The notes beneath the pieces were generated by a model. That model had not been told where the DNA came from. It was given only the letters and a program-made list of their open reading frames with translations, and searched no databases. The translations under genes and the position numbers were made by a program. This document shows positions 37,960 to 49,024 of a stretch of 64,000 nt of DNA, piece after piece. Position 1 is the stretch's first letter. Each line of letters begins with the position of its first letter. This DNA is from Favolaschia claudopus (lineage: Eukaryota > Basidiomycota > Agaricomycetes > Agaricales > Mycenaceae). The stretch lies in assembly GCA_037176885.1 (NCBI GenBank), contig JAWWNJ010000009.1:1736001-1800000 (forward strand). The letters run 5' to 3'.

Positions 37960-38808
37960 AAGAGCAGATTTTGATCCCTGTGATATCGTACAATGCCGGC
38001 TTTTCAGCCATTTTCAAAATTCCGCCTCTCAACTAGTTTGTTTTAGATGCCGCAGGATACGATGTATACAACCGACTACGTAGTACGCCTGCAGCTGGGA
38101 TAACAGAGCCGCGTGCTAGCCGACGCTGAGCCGTCACTGCCGAGATGATGATCAAAAGGGAACACGCCGCCGCACCGGCCAATGAGAGCTGGTCGACGCG
38201 CGAGCGTCGACCGAGCGAGCTTTGGCGGTCTGTTACACTAAAGATTTAAATCTCACCTGCCAATGAGAGCTGGTCGACGCTTGCGCGTCGACCGAGCGAG
38301 CTTTGGCCGGCCCGCCTCAGTACATATCAAAACCCAGTATCTCAGTCTGAATTGACACCTATCAGAGTAGGGGACCGGTGCTGGCACCGCTATCGATACC
38401 GGTCATGTCGGCGATTCGATTCAAAGAGTCGCTCAACGGCTGCGCCGACCGATGGCATTTGAAGCTGAACACTTCTTGGTGAACAAATATGACCTGGCTT
38501 CTATTCGAGACTATCTGAGGCGTTATATTTGGCTTAAGCATAATTATAAAAATCGTAGAGTAATGAGCGATGGCGTTTGTACAAACTACAAGTGTCGTGT
38601 CGTGGATGTGGGTGTTAGCGGCAAGCTCAAACTTAGTAATAGTGAGTAGTCCGTGTGGTATAGTAGCGTATACTAGTAGACTGTAGATGTTATATGGATG
38701 CTCAAACCGCAAAACGCGAGTGTGTCGTAGATTCAGAGACACGGGAGGAGGTCGCTGTCGTTGCCGTTGTGTAAAGCGCCGGCACACGACTCGGTCTGTG
38801 TGCAGCTC
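37960..38808. other. Intergenic, palindromic element / DUF6534 gene
   Basis: 849 bp. Apart from the hairpin repeats I recognise nothing. Open frames at 38362-38787 (minus) and 38452-38649 (plus) have no family signal. Confidence 0.4.
38178..38307. repeat. Two tandem 49 bp hairpin repeats
   Basis: Copies at 38178-38226 and 38259-38307 both read GCCAATGAGAGCTGG...GAGCTTTGGC and differ only at the loop. Each contains the inverted repeat GGTCGACGC / GCGTCGACC plus outer complementary bases, so each folds into a stem-loop. They are separated by 32 bp of unrelated AT-rich sequence. Possible roles are a dimeric regulator site, a structured RNA or a fragment of a mobile element; the sequence does not decide. 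Confidence 0.85.
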
Positions 38809-40205
38809 AAGCCTCAGCTAGGCAGTACTGGCGTGGAACGCATCGAGCGTACCTGGGTAAGCTGATCTCGTCCAAATCGATATCGTTCTTGGGTTCGAAC
38901 TCGTCCCCATCTTTAGGGGAAGCTGTCTCCATGCTGCGTCCTGTGGTCCGAATCTCCGCCGTGCCGCTGCGCACTGTCGTCGCTACACATATATTGAGTT
39001 ATATGTCCCTGAAAGAACTCGGACTAAACTCACGGACGAAGGAGTCTACGATGAATTCCGACGGCGGCATCGAGACTTCATGGGGACCACCGACTAGGGC
39101 CTGTTGCCTGTGGCGCTGGTAGAAGTTCATGATGATCGTGAGCGAGTATATGCGGCCCATGATGACGAAGAAGACACTAAAGACTGTGATTCAAAATCGG
39201 TATGTGAGTGGCAGATCAAGGCAGGATGGACGGAGACAGACTGTGAAGGTCGATGGACTCGACGAGAAGTGTAATCATGGCGAGGACAGTGACGGTGGCG
39301 ACGACGGCGCCGGAAGCCAGTGCGTTGAGGCAGATCGAGCGTATGAGGCTCGTCGGACGTGAGTAAGTATACATTCATAAAGAAGAGAAATGGTACTCAC
39401 TGTTTCGTGGATTGCGAGACGACATCGAAGCCACTGAGAGACCAGACCATGCTTAGTGCGATGAGGACATCGGCGACAGTGCAGAGGATGGCAGCGATCG
39501 AGGTCTGTTGTCGCTTGTCAATCAATATACGAGTCGCGCGATGATCGAAAGAGGCAGAGCACCAAGGGCAACGGATCGTTTGTTGCAAATTCGTTGTACA
39601 GACCACCGAGGATGACGACAGCGATGGCGAGGGACATCTACACAATCAATCTGAGATGAAGGCAGAACGAGTTGAGAGCTGCCGTACGTGTGCCAGTGCG
39701 AAGAGCATGATGAACAAACTCCAGATGGTGTTTCTCGTCCTAGGTTCGGGTATGAGAGACAGAAGCTTGGCAGGCGATTTCGTACTTACACCATCCAATA
39801 ACGATGCTGTCGATAGTTAGATCTGGCTAAAATTCGACGAGTAAAGAGGACATACGACCATGAATGTCTGCTCGATCAACGCCGACAACCCTGTGGAGAC
39901 GAGAAGGGCTGCAGCAGGCCATTGAGGATTGTCGATGTCATCCAGGAGAGTTATGAATGCGTTTGCATAGACACAGAGAGTTCCCAGCAGGTCGTTGAGC
40001 GTGAAAAGAAAAAACCCATAGAAAAGTGAAGGAGGAAGTTTCCAGGGCCGCATGTACAATAGGCCGAGAACAATCTCCACAGTGAAGAAGATAGAATTGA
40101 GCCATGTCCCTACAAGAAGGCATCTGGCCAAGGGTGAGCACGACTAGCACGCTGATGTCGAGAGACGACTGACGAAATTGCGAGCCTGGAGTCCCAGGAA
40201 TCCAT
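38809..40205 (-). CDS. DUF6534-like multi-pass membrane protein
   Basis: Polytopic membrane protein of a family expanded in Agaricomycetes, function unknown. I start at MDSWDSRLAIS (40205), spliced to CLLVGTWLNSIFFTVEIVLG. About seven hydrophobic helices follow (for example LFYGFFLFTLNDLLGTL, MSLAIAVVILGGLYN, ILCTVADVLIALSMVW, ALASGAVVATVTVLAMITLL, YSVFFVIMGRIYSLTIIMNF). The family signature HRYW is rebuilt only by including a 17 nt exon. GRIYSLTIIMNFYQR is the usual end of the domain. The soluble acidic tail needs a final intron (GTGAGT...TGTAG near 39040-38990). It diverges from the desaturase across 176 bp. Confidence 0.75.
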
Positions 40206-40381
40206 CGCGGCCTGCGGACGAGGCCGACGGCGCGGTGCGCCTGCTGGAGGAGCAGGAAGAGAGCAGTTGCGGGGTCCGCATTGAAATTGCAATTATCGGT
40301 GAGGTGAATGTGATAATTGATTGTCGACGGTAACCCCTTTGGCGTCAATCGCCTCGCCCCATTTTTTTGTCTTTCCCCACC

Positions 40382-42309
40382 ATGTCGGACGAGTTGGGGC
40401 TTTACCTTGTGCCAGACTTGGGCATCAAGCAGCTGCTGGACGCCATTCCGTACGCCTTTTCCTGGCTTGTAAGGTGCGAATAAGGGCTAATTGGACGCTC
40501 TAGGGCACACTGTTTCAAACGCTCGGCGTTCAAGTCGTCATTGTACACGTAGGTGAACCATGGCGGGACCACTGAATGCGACTCAAAGGTTTCTTTCTTC
40601 GCCGTTTTGCAGGATATGGCACTTGTCGGTGATTGGCGCGATATACGCGAGCGCGAACTATCTCGACGGCCTGGTCAAGCCTGAGACGTTCGGGCCGCAG
40701 TATCCTCTTCTCTATACGCTGGCAAAAGTTGCTATCTGGGCCGTCTATGGCTTCTGGGCAGGGCTCTTTGGAACTGGTATCTGGGTTATCGGTGAGATTC
40801 GTTGAGTCTACTTACCATCAGTTCTTTGTCTCAATTTTCTTTCGCAGGTCATGAATGCGGGCACCAGGTAGATTCTTGCGTTGTCGCGCAGAAAATGCTT
40901 TTCAATATTCGCTAGGCTTACTCCGAGTCGAAACTGATAAACAACACCGTCGGTTGGATCCTTCACTCCGCGTATGTCGACTGCGCTAAATTTCTCAACT
41001 CTTCAAAATTTCTCGGAATGCTTTTGCTCACCCAATCTCCAGCCTTGGTGTCCCGTATCACTCCTGGCGTATCACGTACGTAAACTATCAAGTTGCTAGG
41101 TGTTTCTTTTCTGACGTATCTGCCCCACAGTCATGCTAAGGTACGCCCGCTAAAGTCAACAACCAGGCCATTTTCTCATCACAATGTTCAAAGCACCATG
41201 CGAGCACTGGCCATATGACCCAGGACCAAGTCTGGGTTCCCCGTACGCGCTCCGAGCGTGGCCTCCCGCCTCTGGACCCGAAGCGCGAGGACCGCCTGGG
41301 TGCGCGCGCTTCTGCGGAAATTCAAAAAGAGCTCTGGGATGCTCTCGGTGACTCCCCCATCGGCGCCAGCTGGGGTATCGCAACTTTCCTTGTTGGTACA
41401 TTCCTCTCTTTCTATCTCAACCGTATTAATTTTAATTGTAGCTCATCGGTTGGCCCATGTATATCGCCAGAAACGCGTCTGGACAGTCTCGCTACCCGAA
41501 AGGCACCAACCGTATGCTGCTCGTCAAGTTACTATTTACATTGCGCTGAAAGCGAAGCAGACTTCAACCCGAAAGCAGTCATGTTCTCCCCGCATCACTG
41601 GACGGACATCGTGCTTTCCGACATCGGTGTTGTGCTGTGGATGATGGGGATTGCTGCCGCGTCCTACGTCTACGGTTTCAGCACTGTCTTCGTAGTCTAC
41701 CTCCAACCTTACCTCTGGTGGGTCCCTTCCCCTCACCTCTCATTCCGTTAAGTCTACCACTGAAACCCCCGTCCATCTAGGGTCAACCACTGGCTCGTCC
41801 TCATCACCTTCCTCCAACACACCGACCCCCTCCTCCCTCACTACCGCGCCCCGCAATTCACCTTCCCTCGCGGCGCTCTATCAACCCTCGACCGCAGCTT
41901 GCTCGGTGACCTCGGCAGCGTCATGGCGTGGCTCGGCGCTCACGCCACCTGCGGAATCTCCGAGACGCACGTCCTGCACCACGTCAACAGCAAGATCCCG
42001 CACTACAACGCGTGGGAGGCGACGGACGCGCTGCGCAAGGTTCTCGAGCCCGCGGGGGTCCGGTGGCAGGGTGCCCCCGGTGGATGGGCGGAAATGTACC
42101 GCGTTTTCCGCGAGTGCAAGGTAAGACGTGATCACGTTTTTATTTTTATTCGTGAGGTTCTCATGTCATGGCAGTTTGTCGAGGACGAAGGCGACGTCGT
42201 GTTCTACAAGAATGCGCGCGGGTTGGCTCAGATGCGCCCCGTATTCAGTAGCGAGGCGGGCGCGGCAAGTGATTCTGGAGTTGACCTGAGCGACAAACGG
42301 GCAGCATGA
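40382..42309 (+). CDS. Fatty acid desaturase, delta-12 (oleate) type
   Basis: Integral ER-membrane desaturase that introduces a double bond into oleoyl chains, giving linoleate. Several exons begin at ATG 40382 (MSDELGLYLVPDLG). DAIPAHCFKRSAFKSSLY is the family's N-terminal landmark. The three His boxes are visible: HECGHQ, HAKHH and HVLHH, which bind the di-iron centre. Hydrophobic segments lie between boxes one and two and before box three. In most delta-12 enzymes box two has Arg where this has Ala and Lys, so substrate preference (delta-12 against delta-15 or others) is not certain. It ends DLSDKRAA at 42309, convergent with copy B. Confidence 0.9.
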
Positions 42310-42714
42310 TACTTGAGCGTCAAGATAGAGTTGGAATAGAGTGGACATGTCGGCAGCTCAAGAGTTGCTTACATACATACACAAAACGATACCTCAATAG
42401 TGTCGAATTGAATAGAGAAAAACTGAAATATTCCATACATGGTCCGGCGTGGAGAAAACTTGGGGAGAAAAGCTTTCAATGTGGAGAAAAGAGCTAACAT
42501 GGAGTGCGTTGAACGTTCAACATTCCACCTTGAAGTCGGCAACTACAGTCTGCGCGGAAACTGAAGTGAACTATTTTCAAAGATCTATGTGGACAGATTG
42601 TATGCGGAGAAAAGATTCCTCTTGACCGGAATTGTAGGTACGATGATCAGATATGCAGAGAAGGAAAGGCCTAGATGATTGGGATATACGCAGGAGTAGA
42701 CGAAGCCGGATCAT
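42310..42714. other. Convergent 3' intergenic region
   Basis: 405 bp. The word GGAGAAAA recurs loosely several times around 42440-42490. No gene was recognised. Confidence 0.4.
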
Positions 42715-44400
42715 TTAGGGTTTGAAGTTTCTGCCTATCCTCAAGAAATCACTGAACGCAAGGTACTTTCGGTCGTCGGAGCGGGCAGCCGTAACAGCCT
42801 CTTCGAGACATGCTTTCTCGTTGAGCAGACGCAGCGGGAGATGGGCATCCTGCGGGTGTATGTTAGCACATCTCGCCGAGAGTATGCATATGGTATGGAG
42901 TACCTTCAAACAATAAACAGCCAGACGCTTCCTATCGTCGTCCGAGCCGTCCTGAAGTCCTCTGATCATGGTGAAATGGAAATCGATTTCCTTAGCTGCT
43001 CCGTTCAACTCTCGTTGAGCGAGATCTGCGAGCTTGTGCCCTGCCAGCCTTTCGGTCTTTTCTTGATAGTATTGAAGGACGTCTAGCTGCAGTCGCCCAT
43101 GAAGCACTGGACCGTTTTCCCAAGGTAGGAAGGGTTGATTTTCGAAAACCGTGGTGGTGCGGCCTATAACGATTCTTCAGCCACAGAGATGGACGGAAAG
43201 AGACAGGATACAACCTTTCAGCCTTCCCAAGCAGGCGAAATCATGTATTTCGAGCACATCTGCCCGCGTAATTAGATACATGAAATCGAAACGGGCAATG
43301 TTGTGCCCAGTGACTACATCTGGGTCGCATTCGAGGACGAACTGTCTCCACGCGGATAGCATGGCACTTTCAGTTTCGAATGATCTAACTTCGGCGCCGG
43401 CAATGGGCGAGCATCCGCGCAGCGTGAAAATTACTCGGTAGGTGTCCCCTATGGACGATAAGATAAGTTGAGCGATGCAGAAACATATATGCTTTATGAA
43501 CGCACCGTTTTCTTGAACAATGTTTCCAATTTGAATGGCAGGGTCATTGCGGGGGACCGGGAATGTTTCGTCCAAGGGGACATTGGTCTCAATATCGAAG
43601 CTGAGGATACGGAGAGGCACTGGATCCGCGATTTGCCACTGTTCTTGCGCAGGTTGGATTACAAGGTCTTCGCGGCTAGCCCGAATGAGGTCAGATTTGT
43701 CTGAAAACGTGAACCACGACGTACTCGATGATAAATTCAGTCTGATTATGCGACAAACGCTCATGTTCATTCAGCTCAGAATATTTTCCGCCCGGGAGTT
43801 CGGCCAAGCACATAGCGTTGACCTGGAATGTATATCAGCTATATATTTCAGCCGTCAATGGAGTTGGTACTTGGTGACGTCTCAAGAAATCCGGAACAGA
43901 ACCCCCGAGATTCTGAACAATTACAAGCACTCTCATGCCAGACTGATGTTGGAATGTAAGATTCAGTTGGCTCTCCACACTGTATTCATGTTACCTTGAC
44001 CACCACACCGAATAGTAGAGCAGAGTTAGGATCATGCTCTTGAACGTCAACGAACTGAAACACTGGAGAGATACATAGGGTTAAGCAACGAGCAACACAG
44101 ATAGAGTAGAGCACACACCCAGCGCCTGTTTACAATCCACCGTCCCAATGACATGAGTGTGAGGGCCAGCCAACGCGACGTCTGAGAGGCGACGCATAAT
44201 CAGTTTATGTTCGGACATACCGAAGTATACTAACTGTTGGCTGGCATGTCCTTCAAGTCTTCGGAAAAGGAGCGAGATGAATCTAACAGCCTGGATTTCT
44301 TGGAATCTGAGGGGAGGTCATCTTCAGGGCTAGGTGAGACTCGTTCGGTTCTCTTTCGTGACAGCGGGGCCGCAGTTGTAGGAGCGGTGGAATAGACCAT
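42715..44400 (-). CDS. DNA polymerase delta-like, exonuclease-only protein (copy B)
   Basis: Paralog of the gene at 15603-17407. Nine exons (44400-44235, 44181-44119, 44062-43995, 43942-43871, 43822-43725, 43675-43506, 43448-43215, 43163-42904, 42849-42715) sum to 1266 nt and 421 aa. All eight introns match copy A in position and phase. Shared blocks: RKRTER at the N-terminus, LLFGVVV, MCLAELPGGKY, LRILSFDIE (Exo I), TGHNIARFD (Exo II) and LAVYCLKDAHLPLRLL (Exo III), so the catalytic acidic residues are kept. The protein ends with IGRNFKP where Pol delta has the LLSRGQQIKV region, just before the polymerase domain. It has the same N-terminal-domain shortening as copy A. It diverges from NAXE. 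Confidence 0.88.
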
Positions 44401-44969
44401 TTGGAGGGGGGGGTTGTTCGCAAAGGTGAGGGATCGTTCAGAGCGGCCTTTTATTCCCCAGCAGCAAGGGGACCCCAAACAGGTACGGCCCCTTGAAGGG
44501 GTCAAGGGGCCAAAAAGTTCCGGTAAACGGAGAATGAGGATGTGGCGGACGCGGGAAACAGACCAAATCCTGGCACAGAAACTCTGCTGTGTGGAATCCA
44601 GGATTATAATAAGTAAACTGGCGGACGTTGCGGTATGCTTGCATTGCTACTGGACCACACCTCTCCCCTTGCGCGATGAAGGTAACATGGAGACAGGAAG
44701 ATGCCCGCTCGGCGCAATCGAAATGGAAAAGGGCACCTGCAGAACCACCGACCGATCCAGGGACCAGGGACCAACCAGTAACTCAGAACCAGCAGCAATG
44801 GGAACTAAAACTAAAAGTTTATGTCCTGAGGAAAAAATCGGCGAGCGTCGGGCTGCGAGTTCCTTGGCAAGTTCAAAGCGGCCTATGGCGACTCTCGGGG
44901 TCCTTTGCCCAGTTTCGGTCTCGGCGGCAAAATCCGATGATTACGTCACAGTCTCTTGAACTACTTACC
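44401..44969. other. Divergent promoter region, copy B / NAXE
   Basis: 569 bp containing the STRE palindrome. I see nothing else that I can name. Confidence 0.45.
44487..44511. promoter_or_regulatory. 25 bp palindrome with three STRE cores
   Basis: GGCCCCTTGA (44487-44496) and TCAAGGGGCC (44502-44511) are perfect inverted repeats around AGGGG. The site contains three CCCCT/AGGGG cores, the binding word of Msn2/4-type stress regulators. It lies in the 569 bp divergent region between copy B and NAXE, 87 nt upstream of the copy B ATG. Confidence 0.55.
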
Positions 44970-46020
44970 ATGTCGATTCGATATCTCTCAGCCAGACTTG
45001 CCCAACAGGTGGAATCGAATACTGTTACACTCACGTTATGTGCTTATATGTATCAGATTGACGATGAGCTGATGAATGCTGCTGGAGCCTTCAGTCTTGA
45101 CCAGGTGAGGTGCGTGAAGTATCGATTTTCATCGTCTCACTGAAAAATGCAGTTAATGGAACTTGCTGGTTTGGCATGTGCTCAAGCCCTTGCAAAAGTG
45201 TACGGAACAGAAAAATACAGCCGTGTTCTGGTCGCTTGTGGCCCAGGCAATCAAGGTAGCTTAGATTCAACGGGTTCGAAGCAGATATTTCCCTGTCAAT
45301 AAATACAGGTGGAGACGGCCTTGTAGCCGCACGCCATCTTTGTGAGTGGATTGCGAGCTTCCGATTATTTCTGAACCGGTCGCAGCTATGTTCGGATACA
45401 AGCCCACAATTTACATGCCGAAGGCAAGTATGCTGCTTTCTCTGTCTATTAGTACTGATTTTTTCTTCCAGCCCGGATCGAAAGACATTTATCAGGTATC
45501 AATGTGGGCAAGAAGTTTCATTCTCTGACCATCTCTAGCGCTTACACACGCAATGCAAAAATTTGAACATTACAACCGTAACGGAGGGCGAAGAAGCATT
45601 GCGCTCAGCGCTCAAGTCCTCCGACGTGATCCTCGACGCAATATTTGGATTCTCTTTCAAGGGACCCATCCGCTCTCCCTTCGACTCCGCGCTGCCTCTG
45701 CTCTCTGCATCTGGCCTTCCCATCGTTTCCGTCGACATTCCCTCGGGATGGGACGTCGAGGCTGGCAACGAAGCGGGCGTGGGATTGAACCCAGATGTAC
45801 TAATCAGCCTTACCGCACCGAAGGAAGGCGTGAGGATGTTTACTGGGCGGCATTTTCTTGGTGGAAGATTCGTCCCTAGGTAAAAACATATCCCTTTCTT
45901 TGGAATCATTTCTGAATCATAATCACTAGGGCGATGGAAGAGAAGTTTAACTTGAATCTCCCTGCATATCCGACGTACGAGCAGATTGTTGATATCACGG
46001 AAGCTACCCAGAAGTTGTAA
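44970..46020 (+). CDS. NAXE: NAD(P)H-hydrate epimerase
   Basis: YjeF N-terminal-domain enzyme that interconverts the R and S forms of damaged NAD(P)HX so the dehydratase can repair it. It starts [13 protein letters not shown] (44970) and is spliced to [16 protein letters not shown]. Landmarks: [29 protein letters not shown] (nucleotide-binding loop), [25 protein letters not shown] and [10 protein letters not shown]. It ends ITEATQKL at 46020. Length is about 245 aa, a stand-alone epimerase without the dehydratase domain, as usual in eukaryotes. There is no clear targeting peptide. Confidence 0.93.
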
Positions 46021-46393
46021 TCATCAGCAAATACCGAAGAATCAGATTGTTTGTCCCGACCTCAAAGAGCATATCAGGATTCAGGGCCAAGCTCTACCGA
46101 ATGTCCTCCTCTTCGAGCAGGTATCAATCGTAACTCCAAGAAGTACAAGTTTCCCAATGCAAATCAACTCATTCAAAAGCTGCGATTCCATGACATCACA
46201 ACTTTCAGAGCTTGACACGCCCAGCGCAATCCGCTCTTCCGACCCCACTTTAGTAATAAACTTTGTTACTTCGAACACTGTTCGCAACCTACTTGTTCCC
46301 GTGCCCAACACGAATGACCTGGGTCCGACCACTTAAATAGCTTGGGGTTTTAGTGGTTCTTTCCGCACACCACTACCGCCAACTCATCTATCT
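46021..46393. other. Intergenic, NAXE / third BVMO
   Basis: 373 bp. Short frames on both strands without family signal. It presumably holds the NAXE 3' UTR and the promoter of the next gene. Confidence 0.45.
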
Positions 46394-48721
46394 ATGCCTC
46401 AGATCGTCATCGTTGGCTCCGGGTGCGTCACTGCTACCCATTTTGGACGAGTGCCTCATTTGTGGCCAACTCAGCGTTGGAGGACTCTCGTTCGCCATTG
46501 CCCTTCGACGGCAGCTAGGATTCGATGATTTCGTTGTGAGTTAAAGCCAGCTGCATTTCTGTATGTACGCATTAGAACTAACGCTCTCCATGTTACTAGA
46601 TCTACGAGAAGGCCTCGGATGTAGGGGGCACATGGAGGGTGTGCTATCCTTATTTATATTTTATACCCGCCCTATACCCGCCTCACCCCGCATGGCACAG
46701 GACAATATATACCCAGTGAGGATTATCCCGGTGCGTATGATATAACACTGACGCGGGAAGCTAGGGTGCTGCATCCGATGTCCCGATTCACTTCTATTCT
46801 CTCTCGACGGACCTCAAGCCCGAGTGGCCGTCGACCCATGGCTCGCAGCCGGACATGGAACAATACTGGCGTCAATTGGCCGTCAAATACAATTTGTATA
46901 AACGAATCACGTTCAACCGACTCGTCGTATCGGCTGAATGGAGCGACGCAAAAGAGCAGCGGTACCATATTGTCAGCGAAGACGTCGTGACTGGCGAGAA
47001 ATTCTCAACCACAGCCAAAATCCTCGTTTCGGCGATCGGAATTCTCGAGGTTCCAAGATTTCCGGATATTCCTGGCCTTGATTCGTACAAGGGAGCTATG
47101 TTCCACTCAGCGCGTTGGGATAAGGCGGTGGATTTGCGGGGAAAGAAAGTCGGAGTAATTGGCAACGGCGCTTCCGCGTGAGTGTTGAGTTATCTATGCT
47201 TATGTCCAAACTAATACATCATGCTTTAGTACGCAGTTTGTACCAATAATCACGGAAGAACCTTCCGTTCAAGTTACTCAATTCTGTCGAACACCGAACT
47301 GGTTACTTCCACCGGTGAGTGTCGTGAATTTGAATATCAAGTCAAAGAAACGGCTAAACAAATACCAGATCCGTGCGGATTATAGCGCGAGCTGGAAATG
47401 GACGTTCAAGAACGTCTGGGGAGCGATGCGCTTTTACAGGAATTTGTTATATCTTCGGGTGCGTCGAAATTCGAATTACGTCACAGGTTGAACTTCAAGC
47501 TTCAAGTTCTATCTTTGCTGATTGATCGTCTTTGGTTCCCTAGAGCGAGTCGATATATCTATTTGTGTTCGCTCTCAGCTTTGTACGCAATCAGTACACG
47601 AAGGTGTGTGCGTTCATCGCTCCCGGACCATTTCATTCGTGAAGATCATTGACGGATTCTGAAAGATCGTGAAAGATTATATGAAACGAAGCGCGCCGGA
47701 GAAGGATTACGATAATCTTGTTCCTAGCTTCAGTGAGTAATACGACTATGTCAGACGATTGAAGCCAACGATAATCTAGGCTTGGGATGCAAACGCCTGC
47801 TCCCTGACACGAATTATCTCGCATGCTTGCATCGCCCGAATATGAGCCTCAACTGGGACGGGGTGCATTCTATCTGCGAGGATGGAATCATTACGAAGAT
47901 GGGTTCGTCACTCATCACCGCACAATATACATGCCCTAATGTTGCCCGCCTCTAGGCGAGAAATTATCCTTCGATGTTTTGATCTTTGCGACGGGGTTCA
48001 CGACAGTATGTTGCACATAATATTATTGCCCACCTCCTCCGTTAACGACATATATTTCTGCAGGATCGCTTCCCGCTCAAGGTCGTTGGTGACACTGGGA
48101 GGACCGTACAGCAATATTATGATTCCCAAGGTGGGCCAAAAGCGTATCATGGAACGACAGTTCCTGGTTTCCCGAACCTTTTCTTGTTGGCTGGTACGTT
48201 CGATGCGGCGGTTGTCTCCTTATCATTCTTTTCAAGAAATCCAGGCCCAAACACCGCAACCGGCCACACCTCCGTCATCTTGACGGAAGAATTACAAGTA
48301 TGGATCCCCCTCTTTTTACAATGATGACAATTTAAATCGAATACTTTTCCAGATAGACTACATCCTCCAATTCGTCAAACCCATCCTCTCCAACCTTGTC
48401 TCTTCCTTCACCGTCACCCCCCGCGCAACAGATGACTACAACGAGCTCATCCAGAGGCGCTTGGCGCGCTCCGTGTGGGTCGAGTGCGTCTCGTGGTACC
48501 GCACCGGCGGGGACGGCAAAATATCGAGTATCTTCCCGGGCCCGATGATGCTGTTTGCGTGGTGGCTAAGGAAGCCGAGATGGAGTGATTATGTCGTCGA
48601 GGCGCCGCCGACGGGGGAGTGGGAGAGGAAGGTGAGGAGGGAGAGGTGGGCGGAGAAGGTGAACCCGCTATATTATGTGTCTCTGCTTTTCGGATTGTTC
48701 GTGTCATGGGTCAGTGGGTGA
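46394..48721 (+). CDS. Flavin-containing / Baeyer-Villiger monooxygenase, copy 3
   Basis: Third FAD/NADPH monooxygenase in the window, only distantly related to the pair at 0.4-10.7 kb and with many more introns. It starts MPQIVIVGSG (46394), joined to VGGLSFAIALR to rebuild the FAD Rossmann motif. Then come KASDVGGTWR, NIYPGAASDVPIHFYS, the fingerprint YKGAMFHSARWD, and GVIGNGASATQFVP (NADP fold). The C-terminal half includes FATGFTT and GPNTATGHTSV and a hydrophobic end (YYVSLLFGLFVSWVSG) that could be a membrane anchor. Exons between 47440 and 47740 are the least certain. Substrate is unknown. Confidence 0.87.
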
Positions 48722-49024
48722 ATACTGTGACGTTGTGGCCATGTACTGGCGATCTTGGAATACAAACAGGTCCATTACATTCCAGACATGTATTTCCGAA
48801 TTCTTCCCTCGTTCTCGAAATATACTGACTCCAAATTCAGACACCTTGCGGAATAAACATTCTCCAGTCTCTTATGTATAGCCTACAGCTCTCAGAATAG
48901 GAGTTCAACTGAGGATTCGTCAACGGTAAAGAACCCAACTTGGATTTCCATGCCGCCGCATTGCCGCGCAGGGAAAGAGATCCGAGTCGGCAACTGCCGG
49001 TGATAGGTGATCGTCCGGGCTACC
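48722..49024. other. Intergenic, BVMO 3 / F-box pair
   Basis: 303 bp with no recognised feature. Confidence 0.4.
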
